Below, one piece after another: positions 22,401 through 31,754 of a DNA stretch of 64,000 bases. Location of the stretch: contig CM055099.1 in the NCBI GenBank assembly GCA_029204225.1, positions 55,531,173 through 55,595,172 of the forward strand, read 5' to 3'. The DNA comes from Diphasiastrum complanatum. Its lineage: Eukaryota; Streptophyta; Lycopodiopsida; Lycopodiales; Lycopodiaceae. The translations under genes and the position numbers were made by a program. Position 1 is the stretch's first letter; each line of letters begins with the position of its first letter. Below the pieces are notes generated by a model that was not told the origin of the DNA, made no database searches, and worked only from the letters and a program-made list of their open reading frames with translations.

Positions 22401-22521
22401 CTATATCAATTATGTTGTGTCCTATTTTGTACATATTAGGATCCTTGAGAAGAGATCTATTCTGATGATGGAGATCATTCTTAAGTTGGAACAAAGTAGT
22501 GTTGTAAAACTAGCAAGTTAA
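19429..22521 (+). CDS. Copia A polyprotein: Gag fused to a ~760-residue unknown domain
   Basis: A 1,030-residue frame with no stop. Residues 1-263 are copia Gag, nearly identical to C: NYSTWKVRMESLLELNE near 22 and zinc knuckle CFYCGIKGHFANEC near 250-263. Directly after the knuckle, at nucleotide ~20,219, similarity to C ends. The rest holds no DSGA protease, DDE integrase, YVDD RT or RNase H motif. Blocks related to B's insert are FGESMVNFLDPLDLEDAL (near 290), LVKSIKEE (near 735), DLFLQVLEGSSKVFGASRK (near 748), DGSSFMEIH (near 906) and CKIDVRNSEAS (near 976). Two similar words, YGATIKRE and GASIKRES, lie near 550. At ~22,505 sequence like C's last codons returns. Function is unknown. It could be a structural extension of Gag, captured host sequence, or spacer kept open by selection for Gag. 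Confidence 0.88.
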   Translation: MASNGGIMLESSERLSSSNYSTWKVRMESLLELNELMDIVAEIEERPLTLQEQQRFDKKAKRALHIIKMNVTNELLKEVGKCQSASEAWNALKKLFESKSTSRVLTLRRQIFSSRQREGESAHAFILRVKSLSDDLACIDENIKDGEIVQVMLNGLLNEHANLVQSFAIQRVLPSVVDLQEILLAEEHRLQSKLDGASLQGGGEEAFFTKGKFKGKGKGKGKWSKGGNFDHDDHSSSSSSTKNNKSKFKCFYCGIKGHFANECHKKQNARSRLRSNVLLGDDNCCANLASFGESMVNFLDPLDLEDALVLPTSDMESCGAKLASCLYSSTHGLPRLVGSSMVLDGKCKNGKGKEGANFINGVDEDSSLEVIVANDLFVHMEKDGDAKCHSLQEDGCSSNSFHIDVCNHVGKDDGALSMLEGNGSFTSFCDKVICATSGVTFIHKKSRSKVSIMRLGEGDHKSKGREVCEVFKVGCTLNDVFMNDSEEESLSYDSLPKSLSRSSCLKRESTSITLMLKVLRILLLASNIQESSTSYGATIKREVSNFCGASIKRESCEGKGNGRVVLGKIQSMDLTSLHQLKAFYDCGGLFIHGQDGKRLVEEDYMEQLKWQLLQGKGDIIGELIEVCYELKRAVLIRFDTHLHLLYFMLNGNVGIYLLVYDGGIVFTNYSEGSNLSIDEILWDLNHVFEREYLQSFRSEDVHICKIFDVLLEDQEVDLGLLHQHQETSGNSKLVKSIKEETNGQGILDLFLQVLEGSSKVFGASRKCLLTLPHLPNLMYEHCYVNVLKLSNFNKTSSIVLHPLDLGDGIVIIAGLYDQVHEFIQILKGIEVVNMFSFEQSSRSSILVLANWQLVDIVGSSVVCKSCGGTSSISSSGFGHSNGVGNTSFWHSFTQRLSWIEDLQRQGGDGSSFMEIHVAFTICIVKCGGGMQTLVDHFHLQLVCCYFTEKPEMDTWRNSLIEILCSFTCTIFMILCKIDVRNSEASYMDTIIYINYVVSYFVHIRILEKRSILMMEIILKLEQSSVVKLAS

Positions 22522-22525
22522 GTTG

Positions 22526-22534
22526 AAGAGGGAG
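22526..22534 (+). promoter_or_regulatory. Polypurine tract of copia A
   Basis: AAGAGGGAG directly before the 3' LTR, the same as in B and C. It primes plus-strand synthesis. Confidence 0.8.
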
Positions 22535-23181
22535 TGTGAAAATTGTCAACATTTCCTTGTCTAGTTTTAGGCCAAAATTGCTAAAAATGGCACATAGTTT
22601 AGGATCTGACTTTTCACACGTGTGAAACAGGTCTAGATATTTTTAGTAAGTGTATTTTTTCAGTATGAAGAAGTGTCAAACTTCAAGACCTTCGAAATGA
22701 GTCCATTTTCATGTATTTTGGACATATATGCCAATTTTACCTATATAGGGCATATTTTAGGTAAGGAGGGTCTAGAGAGAGGAGAGAGAGTCATCTCTCT
22801 CAGCTATATATAGCAGGTAGGCCGTGGAGAAACAGGTTGGAGCAGATCCATTGTATTCATTTGCTTAATGAGAGATTTTTCTATTGGGTTCTCCTTCCAT
22901 TGTTGGCATTGTGTAGTGATTGAGTTCAAGCTTTGTGTGTATGATCTTAGGTGCTTTCCAAAAGTGGTAGGCTGATGTATTATGGACTGTATAATGCTAT
23001 TTTGGGCCGCACTTGATGTTTATGGAAGTTTCCATTTGTGATAAATGCTTTTTGATCAAGTTCTTTGCATTCTAGGTAGCATAGAATGTGTTGCCAATTC
23101 CTAGCTTATGTAGTTTGGAGTGCAAGCATTCAAGCCAATGATCTTGGAGTTTAGATCCACTTAGGATCTGTATTTTTCACA
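22535..23181 (+). repeat. 3' LTR of copia A
   Basis: 647 bp, read as identical to 17,610-18,256, with the palindrome at 22,612-22,627. It is followed by the GGGTG duplication and then B's interrupted coding sequence. Confidence 0.96.
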
Positions 23182-24046
23182 GGGTGTTATGGATCTATTT
23201 TTGCAGCATATTGAATACTCAAGTAAGGTCAAAGGAGTAGCAAGGAAGTGCTGTTCAAGTTTATTTTACTTGTTCTATCTCATGTTTGAGCAATTTCATG
23301 TGGATGTGTGCAAATTGTCAAGATATGGTAAAACTAGCTACATTGGTGAGCATTATTTTGATGTTGGATTTGTACTAGCATTCTTGGCTGATTTTGCTGA
23401 TGGAAATGAAGCTATTGGAGGTTCATTATGTCACTCATCCATGGCTAAGTTCTCAAGTGTTGAGCTACTTGGTGCCAATACTGGGAGATTGTCAATTTTT
23501 GGTGAATTCATGGTCATTTTCTTGTGTCAAGTAGATCTTGAAGATGGACTAGTGCAAACTACTTGGTTTATGGAGTCATGTAGTGCTAGATTTGCATCAT
23601 TAATGTACTCACCTACTCATGGATTTTCAAGGTTTGATGGTTTCTTGTGGCAAGATGAAGATGGAGGCTCATTCATGGAGTATCATGGTGGATACAAGGC
23701 AACAAAGGACAAAGGAGGAGGAGACATGCAAGCAAAAGTTGATCACTCACATTTATTGTTTGTTTGCTGTATTTTTCCAGAGAGTTCAGAGTTGGAAGCA
23801 TGGTGGAATCATTTCATTTACATTCTATTTGATTCTTCATGTTCTAGTCACATTTTTACATGCAAAATTGATGTAAGAAATAGTGAAGCATCCCAAGTGG
23901 ATACTATTCCCTATATCAATTATGGTTGTTTCTATTTTGAGCATTACATGATCATTGAAAGGAGATCTATTCTTAGGAAGAAGATCATTCTTATGATGGA
24001 TCAAAGTTCTATTGGCAAAAACTATGCTAGGAGCATTGGAAGCTAG
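23182..24046 (+). pseudogene. Captured unknown domain in copia B, part 2 (after nested A)
   Basis: A 285-residue frame from 23,189, in register with part 1 across the A insertion. It runs DLFLQHIEYSSKVKGVARK, then FGEFMVIFLCQVDLEDG near 23,500, DGGSFMEYHGG near 23,665 and CKIDVRNSEAS near 23,862. Each block has a counterpart in A, but A has the FGE block first, so the order differs. It ends with TAG at 24,044. Just before that, at ~24,022, RNase H-side copia sequence (HWKLGKRVLRY) begins in another frame. The insert therefore replaces the whole RT domain. Function is unknown. Confidence 0.75.
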
Positions 24047-24618
24047 GAAAGCGAGTTTTGAGGTACATCATTGGAACTCGAGATTTTGGCATATTGTATG
24101 AGGGATCATCACGTAATATTTTTGGATTTTCAGATTCGGCCTATGCTGGAGATATAATGGATAGGAATTCCATTAGTTCTTATTGTATTTTCATAGGTGA
24201 TGGAGCTATATCATGGATGTCAAAGAAACAAGCCACTATCTCATTGTCATCTAGTGAGGCCGAGTACAAAGCTCTTACACATTGCACAAAGGAGATGGTA
24301 TGGATCAAAAGGATGATCAAGGATCTTCACTTGCTAGATTTTTCAGAGAGCCCAATCATCTTTTGTGAAAATCAATCAGCCCAAAGCATGGCATCCAATC
24401 CTATCTTTCATGCTAGGAGCAAGCATATTGAGATACAATATCATTTTGTGAGAGAGCGAGTCATTGCAAAGGAGGTGGAGCTTCAACATGTGTCTTCAAG
24501 GGAATGTGTAGCTAATATCTTCACCAAAGCATTGGGAAAAGACTTGTTCATTAAGCATAGGACTTCACTTGGAGTATTATCAAAGTCTATGCTAAAACTA
24601 GTTGAAGAGGGAGTGTGA
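24022..24618 (+). pseudogene. Copia B RNase H domain
   Basis: From about 24,022, copia sequence resumes with HWKLGKRVLRYIIGTRDF. RNase H follows, with GFSDSAYAGDIMDRNSISSY, SLSSSEAEYKAL and FCENQSAQSMASNP (Asp/Glu/Asp catalytic positions), and the C-terminal HARSKHIEIQYHFVRERV. It would degrade the RNA strand during reverse transcription. The frame is open to 24,618 and reads into the LTR. With RT deleted upstream it cannot be made in the usual polyprotein. Confidence 0.9.
24605..24613 (+). promoter_or_regulatory. Polypurine tract of copia B
   Basis: AAGAGGGAG directly before the 3' LTR, shared with A and C. Confidence 0.8.
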
Positions 24619-25263
24619 AAGATTCAACTAGTTTCATCACATTTTGCAATATTTCCATATTTGGCATATTGAGGCCAAAACTTGTTTTAGACTTAGAGGT
24701 TGACTTTTCAAAGTTCATTAGTCTAAATTTCATTTGAATAAACACTTTTTGAAAGTGTGGGAAAGATAGAATGTGAGTTTGAGTAGATTCAATTTGAATA
24801 AGTTGGGTACATTGAATCTAGACCCAAAATTGGTAGGGTTAGCATTTTGGTGGGAAAGCCAAGGGGCCAAATAGGGTTTGGACCTGCTATAAAAGGATGT
24901 TACTCGTGGAGAGAGTCATCTTCTCTCTTCACTATCTCATTTCATGCTTATACATGGTTCTCTTGGGTTCTACTATACATTGGTGCACTATCTTGGTGAT
25001 TGCTTGCAATTCTATGTGTAGAATGACCTATATTTGCTATTTTTGGATCCACACGTGTGAAATACAGTAGCTTGCTGGTTTTGTATGGACAGCAACAGTA
25101 CATAATCATTTCATTCAAGTTTGATCAAGTTCTATTAGTGTTTGCATCTCAAATTGTGTGTAGATGTTGATTTTTCTACATTGGTGAAATTGGTAGTGTA
25201 TTTCTCTTTCTAACCAAAGATCATTCAAGTAGATTGGATCTTAAGGATTTGAAATCTTTCACA
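24614..25263 (+). repeat. 3' LTR of copia B
   Basis: 650 bp with TATAAAAGG near 24,890 and an intact CACACGTGTG near 25,050. It differs from the 5' LTR at scattered sites, mostly transitions, and is followed by ATACG. Confidence 0.95.
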
Positions 25264-25526
25264 ATACGCATGGATTGAAATGCATTTTTTATCTCATCAT
25301 TACTAGTTGTATAATGATGCAAAGAAAATCTCAACCTTTGGATCTCCTCCTTGAGCATCTCATTTTCATCCAAACAAGTTTTCATCTTTGTAGATTTTTC
25401 TTCGCACTCCTTTGATATTTTCCTTGATTCCTTTTTGAAATAATGTATTCTTTCAAGTGACTGAAGACCTCCCCAATGGGTGCCTTCACAAGGGTGCCTA
25501 AAGGGTGTCTTCACAAGGGACAACAA
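25264..25526 (-). pseudogene. E transposase-like gene, N-terminal coiled-coil piece (copy 1)
   Basis: Minus-strand frame with a Lys/Glu-rich heptad-like stretch (KKESRKISKECEEKSTK, ENEMLKEEIQRLRF) that runs up to the B insertion. With B and one ATACG removed, it joins in register to the basic segment at 13,657-13,508. Copy 2 has the same arrangement: a coiled coil (ENKQLKKKNNELLLK) leading to GGYRNRRIRAFK near 49,850. Beyond about 25,470 on the plus strand a short direct repeat (GGGTGCCTTCACAAGGG type, 25,478 and 25,505) begins, and the gene cannot be followed. Confidence 0.55.
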
Positions 25527-25715
25527 GCTAAGTGGACTAAAGTCTCATGATTGGCATAAAGTTTTACAGGTTGGCGAGGCATGTTGTTTGACTTTTTCCA
25601 CCTCAACGTTAACATTGTCGATTACATTTTATAGCATGTCTTGTGATTTCATGATGATCTCATTGCACATATATGTATCTCAATGATCATGATCAAATTG
25701 TTTCTTGTGCATGCA

Positions 25716-27120
25716 GTTTGTGCTTCCCTTGGTTTTGAGAGAGTTCTTCACAGAGGAGTTAAGGAGTGCAATCTACAAAATCAGTACTTTGGTGAGGTAC
25801 GGTGAATGTGCTTGCGATTCATATCATTTTTTCTTGGGGTGATTCAAGATGATGATCTTACTAACACGTATGTCATTGTTGTTTTTCTTTCTTATGAAGA
25901 TACATTTCATCTAAAGAGATACCGTTCGCATCCAATGAGACAGCAAGACAAAGCTCCATCAAGGCAGCGTGTTTGATCGAGAAGCACTTTCCCACATCCA
26001 TTCTCACCATTCAAATGCATCTCATTGTGCATTTGGTAGATGAGGTGGCCATTGCAGTTACACCATCTACTTGCGTCAATTGCCTATTCTTAGTCCATCC
26101 TAGACTATTGCTATTGTGGTAATTTCCAAGTTCCTTCACTAACATCAATTCATTTCTTTTTATTCAGGCACTGTCCATAGCCGTTGGACGTTTTTCCTAG
26201 AATGATTCATGAAAACATTGAAGGGCTTTGTAAGACAAAGAGCAAGGTCTAAGAGTAGCATGGCGAAAGGATAGTTCCATTTCATTCAGTACAAAAATAC
26301 AATGCATTGTGGATGCATCGACGACACTTTCGTATGGAGCACAATGACTAAAATAGAAACACGTACGATTGTGGAGTCATGGCAAATTTTACCCAAGAGA
26401 GTCGAGCAAGCACAGTGGACACCAATTTACTCTCTTCTCAACTTGATTATTGTGGGACAATCAATGACATCCTCAAAGTTGGATTTAGGCAATTCAACTT
26501 TTTCATATTTGACGTTAAATGGTTCAAAGTTATTTGCAATGGTCCCAATGCAACTGTCAGAAAAGATGAGAGTGGCTATTTTGCCATTGACTCCACCAAG
26601 CTTTAAACACCAGATCAAAATGACACATTTGTTTTTTCACAACAATGTGAGCATGTACATTTCTTCTATGTCTTCAAGATGTCTATCTTCTTTTGTTGTC
26701 AATCAATCGATTTTCAGTGTACTGCAAAAAATGTACATTGTGTATAGTGATAGGCAAGCAACTGTAAAATAGCTAAGTATGAATACTAACTATGAGTCAA
26801 TGTTTATGGTAACATCGATCAATTGCATGTGGTCTTTCATCCTAATCGTTCAGATCCCAAATAGTGGTACTTGATTTAAGTTGCTCCTCAAAGTAAAAGA
26901 ATTTTTGAAGATAGAGATGTCGTGGATGACATGGTGCTGCCAGTTGATGCACCTCATGAACAAGATCATGATGACGGATTCAATGACACAATTTTGGAGG
27001 ATGATCACGTACAAGCTTCACAAGCTAATGATGACGTTGAGCATGATGCATCATTGTTGGATGATTCAACGACACATGACACACTTTCACATCTCACTCG
27101 TCGTCACTATCGCCATTAGC
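25716..27120 (+). pseudogene. CACTA (EnSpm) TNP2 transposase, C-terminal remnant
   Basis: Plus-strand pieces in TNP2 order. LPLVLREFFTEELRSAIYK is near 25,722. CLIEKHFPTSILTIQMHLIV and HLVDEVA are near 25,975, like the DUF4218 region of CACTA transposases. YCGTINDILKVGFRQFNFF, WFKVICNG and FVFSQQCEHVHFFYV, at 26,440-26,660, are like DUF4216. An acidic tail (VDAPHEQDHDDGF) ends near 27,119. Stops and frameshifts interrupt it. The catalytic transposase core is missing. Assignment rests on recalled family patterns for the DUF4218 and DUF4216 regions. Confidence 0.65.
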
Positions 27121-27140
27121 TTTTTAAGATCAGCTTATTA

Positions 27141-27545
27141 CATTAGGAAAAATATGGGCTCAAAATGGGCCCTTTAAGAAATTTCACTTTAGATAGAGGT
27201 TACGTAGAGTGTCAAAAGTCGAAGGCGTCAGAGGTTGAGCTGACCAAAAAATTGCATGTCATACCCATTTAAGGTTGCATGAGGAAAGAAAAGGAGTTTG
27301 ATCCTAGCAAGCTGAAAGTTGTTGTGGCAACTGAAAATGCGAAAACTTCAAAGGAAAAACCAGTAAGAAGAAAAGTTTTTTTCCCAAAAACTAAAAAGTC
27401 CATTGAGATTGAAGAATAGCCATCATCTGAGGAAGAAGAGACAACTTTGTCGGGCTTCCCGTTAAGTTCTACTGTGTTTTCCAATGAGCAAAAGCAGATC
27501 AGGAAGTTAATCTCAAAAGAAAAATTGGTTAGCCTCTATATAAAT
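27141..27545 (+). other. MITE-like left end followed by a short broken frame
   Basis: The sequence from 27,141 starts CATTAGG and reaches GGGCCCTTTAAGAAATTT, resembling the left end of the MITE at 5,790 (CATTAGG, then GACCCTTTAAAAATTT). It is followed from about 27,280 by a Lys-rich frame (SKEKPVRRKVFFPKTKKS) with a TAG at 27,418, then an acidic SSEEEE stretch. It may be the start of another E-related copy, but no right end was found. Confidence 0.25.
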
Positions 27546-29050
27546 CAGCTATTTGACATATAAATATTGAAGTTAAAGAGATAATTATACTATGTAGTTA
27601 AAGTTCATCTGTGCAGAAACATTGATTTACAGTATACTTAAGTTTTGTAAATCTCGTGTCACTTGAATTTGTTAGAAAGCTTGTATATGGTTAAAGAAAT
27701 CTTTGAAAGTGTGCTTCAGTTTTGAAAGTTATTTTCCTAGATAGAACTCGATAGTATTTATATTTTTTGGTATAGTTTCAATTATCTTTCAATATGTTGA
27801 AATTTCTTTTGGATATTAAAGATTTTCAATGTCTTTTAAAAATATATATTCCATGTGACTTTTTGAAGTTATGTGATATTAAATGAAAAATATTTCTATA
27901 AATTGCTTGAAGATGCTCACGTCATTATTATCATTAAATTTGACATTTGTTGACCAAGTTACAAATATAACTAAATTTGAATATATCAATAAGATAGTTT
28001 GATATAGAAAGTATGTTTGCTTGATATTAAAAAAATACAATATATAATTATGTTATTAAAAAAAAATTGTCGTTTTTGTAAATGTGAATATAATTAAAAA
28101 ATAGACAATATTCCGCAATCAGCAAATTAAAAAATTAGTACAAACTCGAAAATTATGTAGATTTTTGGAAGATTTTGAATATACTTTTTTTGTTGATCTT
28201 CTTGATAGACAAAAATAGGTTTATAATTTTTCACATATTTGTATTTTGAAAATATAAGAAAAACACGTCATTTTTCATATTTGTATGCAAAAAAAATATG
28301 GTTTTTTTTACATGACCTCTTTTTTGTCAATTTTGAAAGATTTGTTAAGGAGAACCTCACAATATTTTGCATTCAACTCACAATGGTGTTTCTTGTAAAC
28401 TGTTGCTTAGTAGCCTTACAATTCTCCCATGTAGGATAAATAAAAAACATCTACTATAGATCGAAAAAGATATATGAACTTATAAAAGAAGAGATGAAGA
28501 GAGAGAGAAGCGCTAGCATACTGTTAGCGTTCTAAGCTATGCATGAAAGTCTGCCAACGAGCAAAATATAGCGAATTCGTGAGACGAGTGACAAGGTCGC
28601 CAACGAGCGAGACTCTGATCAACTCACTCAAAACGAAATACAAATACAACTACTCTCTTCATTGGAATCTCACATTGGATAGAATGATTTGATGTATGTG
28701 GTCTATAGTCGTTTGCTTAGGATCCTATATTGATTTCGCAAGCTAGCCAAATAGGTAGCATAGACAGAAGTAGAAAAGAAGAGCTGCCCCTGTCGAAAAA
28801 GAAAAAAAACGAAAACAATCTAACGTAAACATCTCCATTATCTCTCAAGAAAGCCCCCCCACTAGCAAAATATATATAAACAATAAGCTGCTTGCCAACG
28901 TAGTTTTTAATAATGAATTTCGTGGGCTTAAATAACATAATACTCTGAAATGAAGCCCTAAAGAGGAGAATCTATGATGCATAGGGGTGTTTTCATACTA
29001 GTGTTAACTTTATTTGCATAACTCTCACTCTTGTCACCCATTTGAGTTAT
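27546..29050. other. AT-rich stretch without a supported gene
   Basis: Very AT-rich to about 28,440, then mixed sequence. The small frames at 28,239-28,439 and 28,717-28,938 are low-complexity. I see no repeat or gene that I can support. Confidence 0.4.
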
Positions 29051-29054
29051 ATTG

Positions 29055-30870
29055 AGAAGTTCTAATCACTTCTATTCCCAAAATGTAATACAAGCTACCA
29101 ATATCATGCACCTCAAACTCCTTTTTAAGAGTACTCTTGATATCCTCCACATCTTGATTGTCTCCACCAATCAAGATGATATCATCCACATAGACCAGCA
29201 AGATGGGAACACCATTTCCAACAAACCTATAATAAACTTTGTGGAAATCTGGTTCTCCCTTGCATTCTTGAACTTGATAAAGACATCATACGCTTCATCC
29301 TTGCAATTTAGTAGATAGATCCAACAAAATCTAATAAAATCATGAATGAAACTTACATACATCTTAGCTCCACTATTGCTAATTGTAGTAAATCCATGAA
29401 TGTCCGAATGTACAAGTTGAAAAGGCTTTCTAGATATAGATGTAGATCTAGTATAAGGTCATCTGTGTGACTTATACAAAGCACAAGACTCACAAACATC
29501 ATTGATGTCACTTAAAAAACTTGGAAGGCCTATTACAACCTTCTTTCTAGCCATTACCTCCAATGACGTGAAGTTGAGGTGTCCCATCCTTTTATGCCAA
29601 ACTTCTTTAATAGGTTTTTGATCTTTTGCAACACATCCAACTTAGTTAGCAATAACAAAAGCATCTAGTTTGAACAGCTTTCCTTACCGTTTACCTTTTC
29701 CAATCAAGACATCCTTCCTTTTGATCATACAAGCATCTCCATCAAACTCAACCTTGAGGCGTTTACTTAGCATTTGACTCACACTAAGAAAATTCTTGGT
29801 AATAGATGGAATAAACAAGACATCCTCCAAATAAACATTCCTATTTGTAGAGAGATAAATAGGAATTGTGCCAATCCTTTGATTACACACTCACCATTGT
29901 TGGCCCTGTAGATCACCATCTTTGTCATCACCATATGCCAACAAAGAAGTTAACTACTCTTTGTGAAAAGTCATGTGTGAACTTGGTCCACTATCAATCC
30001 ACCAAGTATCTAGATGTCGATCATTAGCAAGCATACATGAAGACATCACAAAAGCATCATCATTTGCATCTTGAACATCCAAACCATCTTCATAAATTAT
30101 AGGATTACCTTGCTTGTCTCCTTGATCTCTCTTCTTCTTGTAGCACTCACTTGCAAAGTGCCCTTTGATCCCACAACAGAAGCACTTGAGCTTTGATGTA
30201 TCCTTCTTTTTTCCATTTGAAGAAGCATCCACTTGATCATGCCCCTTGAGGCCACTTACTTTTGAATTTGCCCTTGAATTTGCCCTTTGTGAACATAGCC
30301 TCCTCTTGAAGTGTCGATGTAGGTCCACCTCTTGCTTGAAGCCTATATTTTTCATTGATCAAGATCTCTTGAAAATCCATCGAACTTGGCATAGTCTTTT
30401 GAATTGCAATACTTTGAACAATGTTAGCATGAGCATCCAACAATCCATTAAGAATAACTTGAACAAGCTCTCGTTCTTCAATGCTTTCATACTCAAAATA
30501 TAAGTACTTGGACTTTCTTCATTCTATTGCAAACAAGAAAAGATTTGCCTTCTTAGAGTCAACACTCTAGAAGTAGACTTGGATTCATAAAGCTCAATGA
30601 ATCCCATGCATCCCTAGATGAAGTACACTTACCAACTTTCTTGAGAAGCTCATTGGAAATATTCATCTTGATAATGTGTAGAGCCCTTGTGGCCCTCTTA
30701 TCATATCTCATTTAATCTTGTTGTGTTGTTGGTGTCTCTTCAAAACCTAGAACAACATGCAAAACATCATTCATCTCAAGAAGTGATTCCATCCTCACTT
30801 TCCACAATGAATAGCTACTTGAGGTGAGTCTATCATTGGCTTCCAACATGAATTTATTTAATGTTGCCAT
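29055..30870 (-). pseudogene. Copia F gag-pol remnant (B family) with internal deletion
   Basis: Read on the minus strand, Gag begins near 30,870, is frame-broken, and continues at 30,443-30,237. The knuckle CFCCGIKGHFASEC is near 30,170, and the protease is IDSGPSSHM (Ala to Pro beside the active site) near 29,990. Then come the protease C-terminus at 29,890-29,684, the pre-integrase region and the integrase start to 29,217 (DFIRFCWIYLL). At about 29,235 the sequence jumps directly to RT (LVYVDDIILIGGDNQD) and ends near 29,055. The integrase acidic site region and most of RT are deleted. F shows that this family once carried an ordinary RT, unlike B. Confidence 0.88.
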
Positions 30871-31459
30871 GTAACAATGACCTGATCTTATTTTTCAACC
30901 TGTTTCAATGCACAAAGCACTCCTTTGAACAACAACAAATGCTTTCAAAAGAAATCACAAAGATTTGAAACTATCTCAAAAATTCTCTTCTAGCACTTAT
31001 ACCAAGCAAATGAACACATAGAATCATGAAACCTTGATCAACCTATGGTCTATCCTCAATCTAATGACTTTTTCCACTTCCTAAGATTGAAAGACACTCA
31101 AATGAAGTACAACAATCTCACTATCTAGAGATCCAGTCAAAATTAGGGTTTTGACAAAATCACAAAAAAATGATTATTCCAAATCTATATGCAAATGCTG
31201 AAAATTTGATATGCAATCTATTAGCCACCACTTAGGCTGATCCAATGATCCATAAATCGGCCAAATCCAGTATGTGAATTCAAAAATTGGAACTGATCAA
31301 GTTTATGAACCTATATAGGGTTTTGATATACAAAATATCCAATCTACAAAAGCCAAAAACTCGCTTTTGGTGTAGAATCCTCTGTAGCATGCTCTAGCCT
31401 TGATATCTTCACTAAATCATTGATAGATATGATTTCCTCCATAATAACCTGAAACACAA

Positions 31460-31630
31460 GCTCTGATACCATGTGAAGGATTTCAGATCAATGATGATCC
31501 AATCCACAAAAGGATCTTGGATTACAAAGATCAAATATGAATCAAAAGATAAAGCACTATTGTCGTCCTTAAAAAACGAACAAGCTACTGTATTTCACAC
31601 GTGTGAATCCACAAATAGCAAATATACCAT
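31460..31630 (-). repeat. Primer site and truncated 5' LTR of copia F
   Basis: The primer site at 31,460-31,471 (TGGTATCAGAGC on the minus strand) abuts a minus-strand LTR that begins at 31,472. It matches B's LTR end, including CACACGTGTG near 31,595. The match stops at about 31,630, leaving only about 160 bp of LTR. Confidence 0.8.
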
Positions 31631-31754
31631 GTAGTCCCAAGTCGTTGTCTTTGGAATAACAGTGCAAACCAATAGTTCCGTTTAAAATTTGTGAAGCGTA
31701 AGGATGCAACTTCAGCGGAGGGACGACTCCTCAACAACAGTACTGCCATCAACA

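Larger units (their letters stand above)
17610..23181 (+). mobile_element. Non-autonomous copia element A (Gag plus unknown domain, no pol)
   Basis: A 5,572-bp element with two 647-bp LTRs that I read as identical, a GGGTG duplication, PBS, 1.16-kb leader, a single 1,030-residue open frame and a polypurine tract. Protease, integrase, RT and RNase H are all absent. LTR ends, PBS, leader and Gag are nearly the same as in element C. A must be moved in trans, most simply by a C-like helper. Identical LTRs and an unbroken frame point to very recent movement. Confidence 0.95.
13658..25263 (+). mobile_element. Copia element B, complete ends, with a nested copia (A)
   Basis: The two LTRs start TGTGAAAGATTC and end CTTTCACA, flanked by ATACG duplications. 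Without the nested 5.57-kb element A and one duplicated GGGTG, B is about 6.03 kb. Order: LTR, PBS, leader, gag, protease, integrase, unknown captured sequence in place of RT, RNase H end, polypurine tract, LTR. By eye the LTRs differ at roughly 20-25 sites in 650 (about 3%), so B is older than A and C. It interrupts the E transposase-like gene. Confidence 0.95.
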
